Both the position numbers and the translations under genes were made by a program. Of a stretch of DNA of 64,000 bases, positions 45,167 to 53,014 are shown in pieces. The notes under the pieces were generated by a model. It saw only the letters and a list, made by a program, of their open reading frames with translations. It was not told the DNA's origin and did not search any database. Where the stretch lies: the NCBI RefSeq assembly GCF_011758645.1, contig NZ_JAAMOZ010000003.1:173725-237724 (forward strand), written 5' to 3'. The stretch's first letter is position 1. Each line of letters starts with the position of its first letter. This DNA comes from Brooklawnia cerclae (GTDB lineage: Bacteria > Actinomycetota > Actinomycetes > Propionibacteriales > Propionibacteriaceae).

Positions 45167-46108
45167 TCAAGCACCCTCGCGTGTCGCGGCGAGGTAGTCG
45201 GCCACGGCGTAGATGGCGACCGTCCGGCCCTCGACCTCGACGCGTCCGGACGGCACGAGCCCGGCGCGGTCGATGCGCTTGCGGACGGTCTTGGGCTTGG
45301 CGCCTGTGACCGCCGCGATCTCGCTGATGGTCAGCACCTTGTCGGCTGCCCATGCGGTGATGCGCCCGGCGCGGTCGGCCTCCAGCTGCTCGGTGTCGTA
45401 CCACGCGTCGCACGAGCATCGCCAGTAGCGCAGGCCGTGAGGGATGAGCACCGGTGAGCCGCACTCGGCGCACGGTCCCCAGTCGGTGCGCTCGGCGGCG
45501 TTGTCGATCAGGCGGATGGCCCGGTCGTGGACGCCGACGATGTCGTGGACGATGTCGGGTCCGGCGGGGCTGAGGGGCACCGAGGCGGCGGTGGCGAGCA
45601 GCCAGCGGGACATGCCGACGGTGGACGGGTCGCCGTCGTAGGTTTTCCCGATGGGGTCCAGGAGGGCCAAAATGGCCCCTGTGAGGCTCGCATGGAGCTG
45701 GGCTAGTACTTGTGCCGCCCTGGGGTTGTCGGGCCGTCCTGAGGCCAGAATTGAGGCTGTGCGGCGACGTATGGCCTCGGCGGCCGGTACGTCCTGCGCG
45801 TCGGCGGGCCAGCGCCACCAGTGCGGCTCGGCGTCCAGCAGGTGCGGGGAGTCTCTCCGCACGGTGCGCGGCGGGGCCGCGATCGTCACCCTCGCGCGTC
45901 TCTGGGCCGCGACCTCCAGGTCCTCGACCAGCGCGGGCACGTCACCCAGGCAGCGCTCCAGGTCGTCGGCGCACCTGGGGCAGCAGAACGCGTCCCCGGC
46001 GAAACGTCCGCACGCACACACCGTCCCCGAGTCCAGGACAGGCACGTCGGCCCGCCCGAAGTAGTGCAGGTCCTGGTAGTCCCACGGCTCACGCCTGCGG
46101 TCGCTCAC
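45167..46108 (-). CDS. zinc and helix-turn-helix protein, terminase-region
   Basis: GTG 46108 overlaps the preceding TGA. The 313-residue protein has an N-terminal zinc cluster (CACGRFAGDAFCCPRCADDL, about 24-43), a helical middle, a second zinc ribbon (CAECGSPVLIPHG to WRCSCDAWY, about 225-250) and a C-terminal MerR-like HTH (LTISEIAAVTGAKPKTVRKR). Similar proteins lie before the terminase of many actinophages and may act as DNA-recognition or small-terminase partners. Confidence 0.72.
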   Translation of the reverse strand: MSDRRREPWDYQDLHYFGRADVPVLDSGTVCACGRFAGDAFCCPRCADDLERCLGDVPALVEDLEVAAQRRARVTIAAPPRTVRRDSPHLLDAEPHWWRWPADAQDVPAAEAIRRRTASILASGRPDNPRAAQVLAQLHASLTGAILALLDPIGKTYDGDPSTVGMSRWLLATAASVPLSPAGPDIVHDIVGVHDRAIRLIDNAAERTDWGPCAECGSPVLIPHGLRYWRCSCDAWYDTEQLEADRAGRITAWAADKVLTISEIAAVTGAKPKTVRKRIDRAGLVPSGRVEVEGRTVAIYAVADYLAATREGA

Positions 46109-46692
46109 CCCTGCCTCCCGTCCTCGATGGCCATCCGCACGATCGTCTGCTCGTCGGCATCCGGGTGCAGCCGCGCCAGCCGGGCCACGCGCAGGCTGTG
46201 CGGGATCAGCCACGCCGCCTGCATTGTCGCGATCTGCACCATGGCCTCGTCGACCCCGGCACGGATCGCGGCGGCAGCGTAGGCGGCCAGCTGGTCCTGC
46301 GCCTTGTGGAGCATCGCCACGAACACGTGCGGGCCGGTCTTGCTCGTCGTCGTATCCACCGGACCCATCGGCCCGGACCCCCTGTCGGTCTGCGCGACCA
46401 GCAGGCCCGCGCGCTCGTCGTCGTCGAGCAGGGACACCCGCTGGTCCCAGTAGGCGACCTCCGCCGCCTTCGTCTGCACCAGCTCCAGCAGCGCCTCAGG
46501 AGCCGTCACATCCAGGCGGCCACCGAACGCCGTCACGTCACGCTCGGCCTGGGCGAGGAGTACACGCTGCCTCGCCTTCGCCATGACCGCCGGAGCGGCA
46601 CCGCCGTGGATGCGGCACACCGTCGCACCCGGAATCGCATGATTCTTACACCGTTCCCCGGACTGCTTGCTCGTTGCTGCGCACTGGCTCAT
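46105..46692 (-). CDS. HGG zinc-motif protein, possible small terminase
   Basis: The 195-residue protein has an N-terminal CAATSKQSGERCKNHAIPGA and VCRIHGG zinc motif (about 4-31), then long helices. This motif is widespread in actinobacterial phage and prophage proteins sometimes annotated as terminase small subunit. ATG 46692 overlaps the 26-residue gene upstream; its stop overlaps the next GTG. Confidence 0.68.
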   Translation of the reverse strand: MSQCAATSKQSGERCKNHAIPGATVCRIHGGAAPAVMAKARQRVLLAQAERDVTAFGGRLDVTAPEALLELVQTKAAEVAYWDQRVSLLDDDERAGLLVAQTDRGSGPMGPVDTTTSKTGPHVFVAMLHKAQDQLAAYAAAAIRAGVDEAMVQIATMQAAWLIPHSLRVARLARLHPDADEQTIVRMAIEDGRQG

Positions 46693-46769
46693 CGCCCCAA
46701 CCTCCCGCTCTGGCTACCCTGTTTGCCGGTCATCATCCATGAGGTTTCCATCGCCTCGGCACGTCTCAT
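46689..46769 (-). CDS. 26-residue micro-ORF joined by ATGA on both sides
   Basis: ATG 46769 overlaps the helicase TGA and its own TGA overlaps the ATG at 46692. The product is MRRAEAMETSWMMTGKQGSQ plus SGRLGR. It fills the gap exactly and may be a real small protein or a translation relay between its neighbours. No family recognised. Confidence 0.45.
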   Translation of the reverse strand: MRRAEAMETSWMMTGKQGSQSGRLGR

Positions 46770-48130
46770 GAGGGCTGGCCCTCCTGCTCGTCGTCGCCGG
46801 CTTCCCCGCGCGTCTCCCACGGGTTCGCCGGTGTGTCGATCGCCGCGACCCAGCCGCGCTGGAGCAGGGTGAGGGCCCCGCGTCTGCCTGCCCGGTTCTT
46901 CTCGACGAGCAGGTCGAGGCGTGACGGGTCGTCGCGCGGGTCGGGGTGGTGCATGAGCATCACGACGTCGGCGTCCTGCTCGATCGCCCCGGACTCGCGC
47001 AGATCGCTCATGGTTGGCTTCTTGTCGGACCGTGAGACCAGCGCCCGGTTGAGCTGCGACAGGGCGACGACCGGGACGGCGAGGTCCTTTGCGGTCAGCT
47101 TGAGGATGCGGCTCATCTCGGCGACCTCCTGCTCGCGAGATCGCGATGACGCCCGGCCTCCGAGCGGTGTGAGGAGCTGGAGGTAGTCGACGACGAGCAG
47201 GCCGAGCCCTCCGCGGCGTTGGAGGTCGCGGGCGGTGGCCTTGATGGTCGTGACGGTCTGGGCGGGGCTGTCGTCGATGTGGATGCGATCGGCGTAGGTG
47301 AGCATGCGTGCGACTCCGGTGTTGATCTGGCGCCAGTCGGTCTCGGACTGGTGCGTGCCGCTGATGGTGGCGAGGTTGACCCCCGAGGCGTGGGCGAGCA
47401 TCCGGGTGCGGATCTCGTCGGCGGTCATCTCGACGGTCGACAGGAGGACGCGTTCCCCGTGCCTGGCTGCGTGTTCGGCGAGGTTCTGGCCGATGAGGCT
47501 CTTGCCCTCGGCCGGTCTGCCTCCGACGATGTAGAGCCGTCCGGGCCTCAGGCCGCCGATGAGGTCGTTGAGCTTGGCCCACGGGGTGGGGATCCCGGCT
47601 GCCTGTGGTGCGCCGATGGCGTCGACGAGCGCTTCGAGTCCGTCGGCGGCGGTCGCGGTGGTGTGCCGGACTGCCGGGTCGATCCGGTCGAGGGTGCGCT
47701 GGGCTTCGTCGACGAGCTCGGAGGGCCCGAGGCTTCCCTGGAGTGCCATCTGCTGGATGCGGGTGGCGGCGTCGGCGGTGCGGCGCCTGACGGCCTTCTC
47801 GTGGACGATCTCGGCCCATGCGGGGGCGTTGGCGACCACGGTGACCGCCGAGACGCAGTCGGCCAGTCCGGTGGAGCCTCCGAGCGCGGCGAGTGTGTCG
47901 GCTGGCAGGACGTCGGCGACGGTGATCGGGTCGATGACCTGGCCGGTCTCGTGGCGTGCGACCAGGACGCGCCAGGTCTGCTCGTGTGCGGGCTGGTACA
48001 GGTCGTCGGGGGTGATGATCCCGGTCAGCTCGTCGATGACGCGCGGGTCGATCATGGCGGCGCCGAGGATGGCCTTCTCGGCGTCTGGGTCGTAGGGGGC
48101 TGGCCGGTCGAGGGCGGCCGGGACGGTCAT
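46766..48130 (-). CDS. dnaB: replicative DNA helicase, DnaB type
   Basis: The 454-residue protein has the DnaB N-terminal domain (about 10-120, PYDPDAEKAILGAAMIDPRV) and a RecA-type C-terminal ATPase with Walker A IVGGRPAEGKS (about 201-211), Walker B LLVVDYLQLL, and SQLNRALVSRSDKKPTMSDL. It unwinds the fork ahead of the polymerase. ATGA coupling to the initiator gene suggests that the initiator loads it. Confidence 0.92.
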   Translation of the reverse strand: MTVPAALDRPAPYDPDAEKAILGAAMIDPRVIDELTGIITPDDLYQPAHEQTWRVLVARHETGQVIDPITVADVLPADTLAALGGSTGLADCVSAVTVVANAPAWAEIVHEKAVRRRTADAATRIQQMALQGSLGPSELVDEAQRTLDRIDPAVRHTTATAADGLEALVDAIGAPQAAGIPTPWAKLNDLIGGLRPGRLYIVGGRPAEGKSLIGQNLAEHAARHGERVLLSTVEMTADEIRTRMLAHASGVNLATISGTHQSETDWRQINTGVARMLTYADRIHIDDSPAQTVTTIKATARDLQRRGGLGLLVVDYLQLLTPLGGRASSRSREQEVAEMSRILKLTAKDLAVPVVALSQLNRALVSRSDKKPTMSDLRESGAIEQDADVVMLMHHPDPRDDPSRLDLLVEKNRAGRRGALTLLQRGWVAAIDTPANPWETRGEAGDDEQEGQPS

Positions 48131-48882
48131 TGGTCATCGCCTCCTGGCTGGTAATGCGGGGGCGGGGTGGACGGGATGACCCAGCCGGGGCCCTCGGGGT
48201 CGGTCCACCCGCCGTACTCGGGGTGCTGGGGGTCGAGTGGCCAGCCGTTGAGGTGCTGGTCGCGCCAGTCCGCTTCGGTGAGTTCGACGAGGTTGAGGTG
48301 GTGCTTTGGTGAGGTGCGCACCGGCGTAGGGTCGGCCCCTTCCGAGGGGCCGATCCCGTAGCCGCCCCCGTCCCTTTCCCTCCCCTGTCCCTTATCGGGA
48401 CGGGTCGGGACGGGACGGGTCGGGACGGGGTACTGTGACTCACGCGTGATGTCACGCGTGACGTCACGGTGGTTGTCACGCGTGACATCGGCGCGGATTG
48501 CCGAGCATCTGTCGCACATTGAGTGATCACCGGCGGCATGCCTTGACTTGCGTTCGCGCGATCTTCTCTGCCGTTCGCGGGCGCTCTCGCGGTCGCGCTC
48601 AATCTCGTCTGACGTGGGCTGATAGTCGTCCCAGTCGTGGAACTGGTAGCCGGGTTCGCCGTCTCGCTCGGTCTCGTTCCATAGGCCGACGGCGACGAGT
48701 TTGCGGGCGGCGGTTGTTCCCGTCTTCCCCCACCCGGACACCCACCATGAAGGTATGAATCCGTCCGTCTTGTAGGCGCTCGAAAAACTCCCCGCCGTCG
48801 CCCATACGCCTACCGCTGCGGCGCCCGCGCGGCGTACTTTCGGGTGGTCATGCAGGCTGTCATCTATCTTGAACCATGCCAT
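48127..48882 (-). CDS. replication initiator with internal iterons
   Basis: The 251-residue protein (MAWFKIDDSLHDHPKVRRAG) begins with the winged-helix domain of phage replication proteins (about 1-90, SSAYKTDGFIPSWWVSGWGK). A basic linker and a repetitive segment follow (VTRDNHRDVTRDITRESQ, then PTRPVPTRPDK) encoded by DNA repeats. The C-terminus is acidic and proline-rich and may contact the helicase. The layout resembles lambda O, whose gene contains the origin. Confidence 0.8.
   Translation of the reverse strand: MAWFKIDDSLHDHPKVRRAGAAAVGVWATAGSFSSAYKTDGFIPSWWVSGWGKTGTTAARKLVAVGLWNETERDGEPGYQFHDWDDYQPTSDEIERDRESARERQRRSRERKSRHAAGDHSMCDRCSAIRADVTRDNHRDVTRDITRESQYPVPTRPVPTRPDKGQGRERDGGGYGIGPSEGADPTPVRTSPKHHLNLVELTEADWRDQHLNGWPLDPQHPEYGGWTDPEGPGWVIPSTPPPHYQPGGDDQ
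48396..48487. other. probable replication origin: four 12-bp iterons
   Basis: TCACGCGTGA begins at 48440, 48452 and 48476, with a degenerate copy (TCACGGTGGT) at 48464, all spaced exactly 12 bp. The core is itself palindromic. Next to it lies a CGGGACGGG(T/A) repeat (48396-48430). The repeats lie inside the initiator gene, as in lambdoid origins. Confidence 0.68.
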
Positions 48883-48894
48883 AGATCGCTCCTT

Positions 48895-49053
48895 TCACCC
48901 GTTTCGCCCCTGCCTCCACGCCCGTCTGACCCGCCGCCAGTACCTGCGTTTGACCGCCCGCACCGTCCCTCTGCGCATTCGTGTGACCCGCCGTGCCCGG
49001 GTCAGCGCGGCATATTCGTCGCCGCCTTTGAGTGGCACGTGATCGGCTCTCAC
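48895..49053 (-). CDS. small basic protein, RxDHVPLK family copy 1
   Basis: GTG 49053 overlaps the upstream stop. The 52-residue product (VRADHVPLKGGDEYAALTRA) is strongly basic with TVRAVKRRYWRRVRRAWRQG at its end. A paralogue is at 57549-57713 (MRSDHVPLKSGDEYDVLTGW). Probably binds nucleic acid; role unknown. Confidence 0.62.
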   Translation of the reverse strand: MRADHVPLKGGDEYAALTRARRVTRMRRGTVRAVKRRYWRRVRRAWRQGRNG

Positions 49054-49241
49054 GACTCCTCCTTCTCGTCTTGCTCGCACGCCCAGACCCGCCCGGCAGC
49101 CCTGTCGAGCCGCTCGGCGAGCCGGGCCATGCGTTGATTGCCCGTGACGCGCGCCCGCTCGCCGAGGACCACGGCGGCCACCGTGAGGTCGGCTGCGGTG
49201 ATGGACAGCAGCACGGGGTGCGGGGCTCGGGTGGCGGTCAT
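49050..49241 (-). CDS. small helical phage protein
   Basis: 63 residues (MTATRAPHPVLLSITAADLT), helical and ending in a charged tail (EQDEKEES). Coupled by ATGA to the gene upstream and GTGA to the one downstream. No family recognised. Confidence 0.58.
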   Translation of the reverse strand: MTATRAPHPVLLSITAADLTVAAVVLGERARVTGNQRMARLAERLDRAAGRVWACEQDEKEES

Positions 49242-49489
49242 AGCCACCTCACTCCGACTGCGTCCCAGACGGGCCAGTGGTTGTGGCGGATCTGCCACCA
49301 GACACGCCACATACGGCGGCTGATCTGGGCCTCGGTGACCCGATCGGCGCGGCGGGTCGAGGGGGCGTGGCGGCCGGTGCGGTGCACGGGCAAGACGGGC
49401 CAGCCGATGATGTCGAGATCCATGGCAAGTTCCAGCCCGTACATGTCCGGGTAGGTGGCTCTGCTCATAGTCCTGCCCTTGCTGCTCAT
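49238..49489 (-). CDS. small Trp/Arg-rich phage protein
   Basis: The longest reading starts at ATG 49489 (TAATG overlap); ATG 49468, behind AAGGGCAGG, is as likely. The product (MSRATYPDMYGLELAMDLDI) ends with RRMWRVWWQIRHNHWPVW. Unknown function. Confidence 0.58.
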   Translation of the reverse strand: MSSKGRTMSRATYPDMYGLELAMDLDIIGWPVLPVHRTGRHAPSTRRADRVTEAQISRRMWRVWWQIRHNHWPVWDAVGVRWL

Positions 49490-50028
49490 TACCCAGCATC
49501 CATCCCGATGAGTGGCACCTGTCCGGCCGCCTCGGGCTCCCAGTCCCAGATCTCCACGGGCGTGTAGTGCTCGCCGGCGTAGGCGATCTCGCTTTTCGTC
49601 GATTCCCCGATGTACCCACCTGGTGCGACCACGACGACGCGATCGGCCATGTCGATCTTGCGCTTGTGCAGATCGTCGAGGCGCTGCTTGTCGGCGTCGG
49701 TGATCGGATCTCCGTCGTGGCCGAATACGCCGCAGCCGAGCACGATGGCGCCATGCAGTGTGAGTATCCGGTTGACCTCGTCCTGCTCCGTGTGGAACCG
49801 GGTTGATCCACAGACACAGACGATCTCGGGGGCGGACCTGGATGGCAGCGGCATGACACATAGTGGGAGGGGCAGGCGATCCCACGGAAACGGGTGCCCG
49901 ACCCCGAAGACGACGCCAGCTCCGCTGGAGTGGCGACAGGCGACAGTGCCATCAGCGGAGTACACGATGGTCCCAGCAGGCAGTGCATCCCGCTCTTTCT
50001 CGGTAGTGATTATCCTAGCCATCGCCAT
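49489..50028 (-). CDS. nucleoside deoxyribosyltransferase-like (DUF4406/SLOG) protein
   Basis: ATG 50028 has AAGGAG upstream. The N-terminal about 60 residues are a small beta domain. The rest has IVCVCGSTRFHTEQDEVNRI, DLHKRKIDMADRVVVVAPGG and GESTKSEIAYAGEH, which fit the Rossmann-like fold of nucleoside 2-deoxyribosyltransferases and DUF4406. Such phage proteins may edit or sense nucleotides. The C-terminus AAGQVPLI recurs in the next gene. Confidence 0.72.
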   Translation of the reverse strand: MAMARIITTEKERDALPAGTIVYSADGTVACRHSSGAGVVFGVGHPFPWDRLPLPLCVMPLPSRSAPEIVCVCGSTRFHTEQDEVNRILTLHGAIVLGCGVFGHDGDPITDADKQRLDDLHKRKIDMADRVVVVAPGGYIGESTKSEIAYAGEHYTPVEIWDWEPEAAGQVPLIGMDAG

Positions 50029-50434
50029 CTTTCTCCTTCTCTGCTGTGTCGATAGATACGCCGAGGGGTATGAGCGGCACCTGTCCGGCTGCCTCGGTCG
50101 CCGCGAGCCGGGTCGCTCTGGCTGTCTCGGCGTGATGCTCGCGGTCGTAGTGCAGATGGCACCCCTGGCACATGGCGCGCAGGTTGTCGTCGTCGCAGTG
50201 CTCCGGCGCGTGGTCGAGGTGAGCAACCGTCAGGACGACGCGAGACCCCGTCCCGAAGGCGGCCTGACCGTTGCGATTGCGGCATCGGCCGTCGGCATCC
50301 AGATGGTCACCGGAACGCCCACACTCTCCCGTGCACTCACACCTCAACTCGGCCCGCTCGACGCGGATGCGATGGCTGATCGCCTTCCAGTCGCCCGGAT
50401 AGCGGCCGAGATTCTCCGGGCGGATAGGGCTCAC
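50015..50434 (-). CDS. HNH endonuclease
   Basis: GTG 50434 overlaps the upstream TGA. The 139-residue protein has ELRCECTGECG, VAHLDHAPEHCDDDNLRAMC and QGCHLHYDREHHAE, the H-N-H fold with two zinc CxxC pairs. It could be a free-standing nuclease or a recombination enzyme. It ends in AAGQVPLIPLG. Confidence 0.85.
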   Translation of the reverse strand: MSPIRPENLGRYPGDWKAISHRIRVERAELRCECTGECGRSGDHLDADGRCRNRNGQAAFGTGSRVVLTVAHLDHAPEHCDDDNLRAMCQGCHLHYDREHHAETARATRLAATEAAGQVPLIPLGVSIDTAEKEKDGDG

Positions 50435-50814
50435 GTGTCGGCCCCTCTCATGACCCCGACGGTGCGGGCGTATCTGGCCGCCGACAGCAGCGCTGCGGCG
50501 TAGTCGCGGATGTGGCTGGGGCTCATCGCGACCATGTCGCTGTCGTCGATCACCAGCTGTGAGCAGGTGAGGAAGACGAATCCTGGCTCCTCGTCGATGG
50601 TGACGACCTTGCCCATCGCGCCGTCGTACCAGCAGCGCCGATGCTCGTCGCCGACCTCGCCGAAGCCCTTGACGGTGTAGGTCTCGATCGGCCTGCAGGC
50701 GTCGAGGGGGCCGAGCATGTCGGCGATCTCCTCGACCTGGACGCGCAGTTCGCGGACGGAGTCCGCCCATGGCTGGCTGTCCGCGCTTTTGCGCCTACAT
50801 GTCGATTTGGTCAT
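50431..50814 (-). CDS. hypothetical phage protein
   Basis: The 127-residue protein (MTKSTCRRKSADSQPWADSV) has an N-terminal helix followed by a small beta region (RCWYDGAMGKVVTIDEEPGF) and a helix at the end (HIRDYAAALLSAARYARTVG). ATGA-coupled on its start. Not recognised. Confidence 0.6.
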   Translation of the reverse strand: MTKSTCRRKSADSQPWADSVRELRVQVEEIADMLGPLDACRPIETYTVKGFGEVGDEHRRCWYDGAMGKVVTIDEEPGFVFLTCSQLVIDDSDMVAMSPSHIRDYAAALLSAARYARTVGVMRGADT

Positions 50815-51173
50815 GACGTCCTCTCTCGGTGCTTGCTGGCCGAGTGCTGCGGGACCACACGGTCGGCCTCCGTCTTGCCCGGGCAGGCCGTCCAGTTGTG
50901 CTCCCGGGGGCATCCGTCGTTGAGGCGCGGCAGCCACGCACCGCAGCGGGCGCATGGGGCGTGGCCGTTGCGGGCGCACACCTCTTCCCACTCGCCCGTG
51001 AATGGATGGCGCCGTACGAATGGGGCATTGTTTGTGCCGGGAACTTTCTTGCCGCACCACACGCACGCCCACCACGCCCACTTTCGGTCCTGCCCGTACG
51101 GGCCACCCCAGCCGCGGTCCGGGCTGACCATGCGGTAGACGGTCTTGCCGCGCACCACGGCGCGGGCTCTCAC
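50811..51173 (-). CDS. zinc-finger phage protein
   Basis: GTG 51173 overlaps the upstream TGA. The 120-residue product has ACVWCGKKVPG, APCARCGAWLPRLNDGC and TACPGK, indicating one or two zinc ribbons. The N-terminus is basic (VRARAVVRGKTVYRMVSPDR). Probably a nucleic-acid binder. Confidence 0.62.
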   Translation of the reverse strand: MRARAVVRGKTVYRMVSPDRGWGGPYGQDRKWAWWACVWCGKKVPGTNNAPFVRRHPFTGEWEEVCARNGHAPCARCGAWLPRLNDGCPREHNWTACPGKTEADRVVPQHSASKHRERTS

Positions 51174-51517
51174 AATCCCGCCCTCCATTGCTCTCCGCGC
51201 CACCAGTTGTCGTCGGCTTTCCCGAGCTGGTGGATGGTGTCCGCCAGCTCGGGGTGACCGTTGTGGCGGAGTCTCGCTTCCAGGGATTCCCAGTGCCGGT
51301 ATCCGGTGGCCTGCGTGATGCGGGTGATCGGCTCGCCGCAGTCGAGGAGGAACTCGACGTCCTCGAGGAGGGCGGCGATCGGGTGCCGCTTCGGTTCGTC
51401 GTGTCGGTGCCCGGTCCGGCGCAGGCGCAGGTAGTGCTTGTTGCACACGCCGCGCCTTTCGGCGCGTTCATTGCAGGCGTGGAACGAGCACGTTTTCTCT
51501 GCTGTTGTGGTGGTCAT
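51170..51517 (-). CDS. zinc/HTH-like protein, paralogue of 51888-52250
   Basis: 115 residues: CSFHACNERAERRGVCNKHY is a zinc knuckle and TRITQATGYRHWESLEARLR an HTH-like helix pair. The gene two positions upstream encodes the same layout (CVVKGCGRARYRHGWCIVHW, GYRSWLCLRQRL). They probably arose by duplication and are DNA-binding. Confidence 0.65.
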   Translation of the reverse strand: MTTTTAEKTCSFHACNERAERRGVCNKHYLRLRRTGHRHDEPKRHPIAALLEDVEFLLDCGEPITRITQATGYRHWESLEARLRHNGHPELADTIHQLGKADDNWWRGEQWRAGL

Positions 51518-51891
51518 TCGTCCTCCAGGTGGTCTCGGTTCCCGGCGATAAGTGCCACGAACTCGCCGAGGGTGGTCGTCACCCACTGGTCTTCTGGTCG
51601 GCCTTTCCCGTGACGTTTATGGACGATCAGCGCGACATCCCCGTCGTCGTTTCCGCGCTCTGTCTGGGCTTCTGTCATCCACTCGGCGAGCGCCTGCCGG
51701 GTGGTGTCCTTGCATTCGATGGTGAGCTTTTGTCCAAGGTGGCGGACCCCGGCTATGTCGCCTTTGTCTTTCGCCCCGGACTTGATCTTCCGGTCGATCC
51801 GGTCATCGGAAAGGGCCGCTGCCAGATAGTCGGCAACGGCCCTCTCGAATCGGGTTCCAGCAGATTTCGCGCTGGTTCTTGAGCGTGTCAT
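51514..51891 (-). CDS. Holliday-junction resolvase-like nuclease
   Basis: The 125-residue protein shows the PD-(D/E)xK pattern of actinophage resolvases: GTRFERAVADYLAAAL, RIDRKIKSGAKDKGDIAG (Asp45) and LTIECKD (Glu59, Lys61), then ALIVHKRHGKGRPEDQWVTT. It would resolve branched DNA during phage replication or recombination, in keeping with RecT and the exonuclease upstream. Confidence 0.78.
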   Translation of the reverse strand: MTRSRTSAKSAGTRFERAVADYLAAALSDDRIDRKIKSGAKDKGDIAGVRHLGQKLTIECKDTTRQALAEWMTEAQTERGNDDGDVALIVHKRHGKGRPEDQWVTTTLGEFVALIAGNRDHLEDE

Positions 51892-52250
51892 GCGGCTACT
51901 GCTTCCTCTCGTCTTTCGTGCCATTCGGCGTGGCAGTTCCCGGCGGCGTCGATGTATCTCGGTAGCTCGATCTGGTACCAGATCGCGTCGGCGAGGAGGG
52001 GCTCACCGATCTGGTGGAGCCGTTGGCGCAGGCAGAGCCACGACCGGTAGCCGAGACGGTGGGCGATGGATTCGGCGGTGTCGGTCCCGGCGAGCCATGC
52101 GGCGTCCTCGGTAAGGGTGCTCGCTGTGGGGCTCTGGGCGCGGACCTTTCCCCAGTGGACGATGCACCAGCCGTGGCGGTAGCGGGCTCGTCCGCAGCCC
52201 TTGACGACGCAGTCCGGGGAGGTGCGTCTGGTGCTCCAGCTGACCCTCAT
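51888..52250 (-). CDS. zinc/HTH-like protein, paralogue of 51170-51517
   Basis: The 120-residue protein has the knuckle CVVKGCGRARYRHGWCIVHW and the helix pair AESIAHRLGYRSWLCLRQRL. ATG 52250 overlaps the CysH stop (ATGA), which shows that the CRISPR-like operon continues directly into phage genes. Confidence 0.65.
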   Translation of the reverse strand: MRVSWSTRRTSPDCVVKGCGRARYRHGWCIVHWGKVRAQSPTASTLTEDAAWLAGTDTAESIAHRLGYRSWLCLRQRLHQIGEPLLADAIWYQIELPRYIDAAGNCHAEWHERREEAVAA

Positions 52251-53014
52251 CTTGCGCCGCCGATCTCATCAGGGGTGTGCCTGACGATGTCGGGGTAGTA
52301 GTGAGCTTCCCAGTCGGCGCGCTGTTTGTGGGCGTTGCTGATTCCGCCGATCGGGGAGACGCGCAGCCACCGGCGGTCGAGCTTCCCGCCGTAACTCATG
52401 GCGTAAGCGGGGTGGATGGGCAGATCGTGTCGGTGGAGATAGGCGTACACGTCGATCGCTGTCCAGCGGGCGATTGGGCGGCAGGCATTCGGCCCAGCCT
52501 CGCCCCACTGCCCGACGACGATGCGGCGCATGCGTGACTCCTCGGCACGGATGCCGGTGATGTGGCGGGAGCCGTGGTGTCGTTCCGCTTCGGCGAACTG
52601 TGATCCGACGTGCGAGCCTTTGCGCTGGAGGCGGTCTATGTCTGCGTTGTCCCACCAGCGCAGGCCGCCGTCGACGAAGTACTCGTGGTAGTCGACGAGG
52701 TGGCCGTAGCGTTCCAGGAACGCGTCTCTGACCAGCAGGCACTCTGGGGACTCCCATATGCGCATCCGGACGTAGACCAGCGGCAGGACGACGCCGCTGG
52801 TGGCAACCAGGTGGGCGACGCAGGTGGAGTCCTTTCCCCACGACGTGGACGCATAGCATACTCCTGCCCCAGCGAACTCATTGATCACGCGGTGGGCCCT
52901 GGCCTCCTTGGCTGGCCAATCTGCCCGTTTGGCGAACGCCGTGTCGTAGCGCTCCAGGTTGGCCCATGCGCGCTTGTCCTGCGGGCTGAGCCGTGGCGAG
53001 TCGATCAGTCCCAC
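52247..53014 (-). CDS. CysH-like PP-loop protein of type IV-B CRISPR locus
   Basis: GTG 53014 overlaps the winged-helix gene stop. The 255-residue protein has the PP-loop STSWGKDSTCVAHL (about 55-68) and ends of the PAPS-reductase fold (HITGIRAEESRMRRIVVGQW, CRPIARWTAIDVYAYLHRHD). It lacks the C-terminal redox cysteine region of true PAPS reductase. CysH-like proteins are a hallmark neighbour of type IV-B CRISPR-Cas loci, where their role is unknown; adenylation or nucleotide modification is a guess. A DndC-like role was considered but no dnd genes are present. Confidence 0.82.
   Translation of the reverse strand: MGLIDSPRLSPQDKRAWANLERYDTAFAKRADWPAKEARAHRVINEFAGAGVCYASTSWGKDSTCVAHLVATSGVVLPLVYVRMRIWESPECLLVRDAFLERYGHLVDYHEYFVDGGLRWWDNADIDRLQRKGSHVGSQFAEAERHHGSRHITGIRAEESRMRRIVVGQWGEAGPNACRPIARWTAIDVYAYLHRHDLPIHPAYAMSYGGKLDRRWLRVSPIGGISNAHKQRADWEAHYYPDIVRHTPDEIGGAR

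Noticed and set aside
44749..45174. 142-codon minus-strand open frame
   Set aside because: It crosses the tRNA-like element and terminator and has no protein-like pattern.
52247..53014. Sulfate-assimilation CysH or DndC of a phosphorothioation system
   Set aside because: No other sulfate or dnd genes are present, whereas the adjacent csf-type genes match the known IV-B association.
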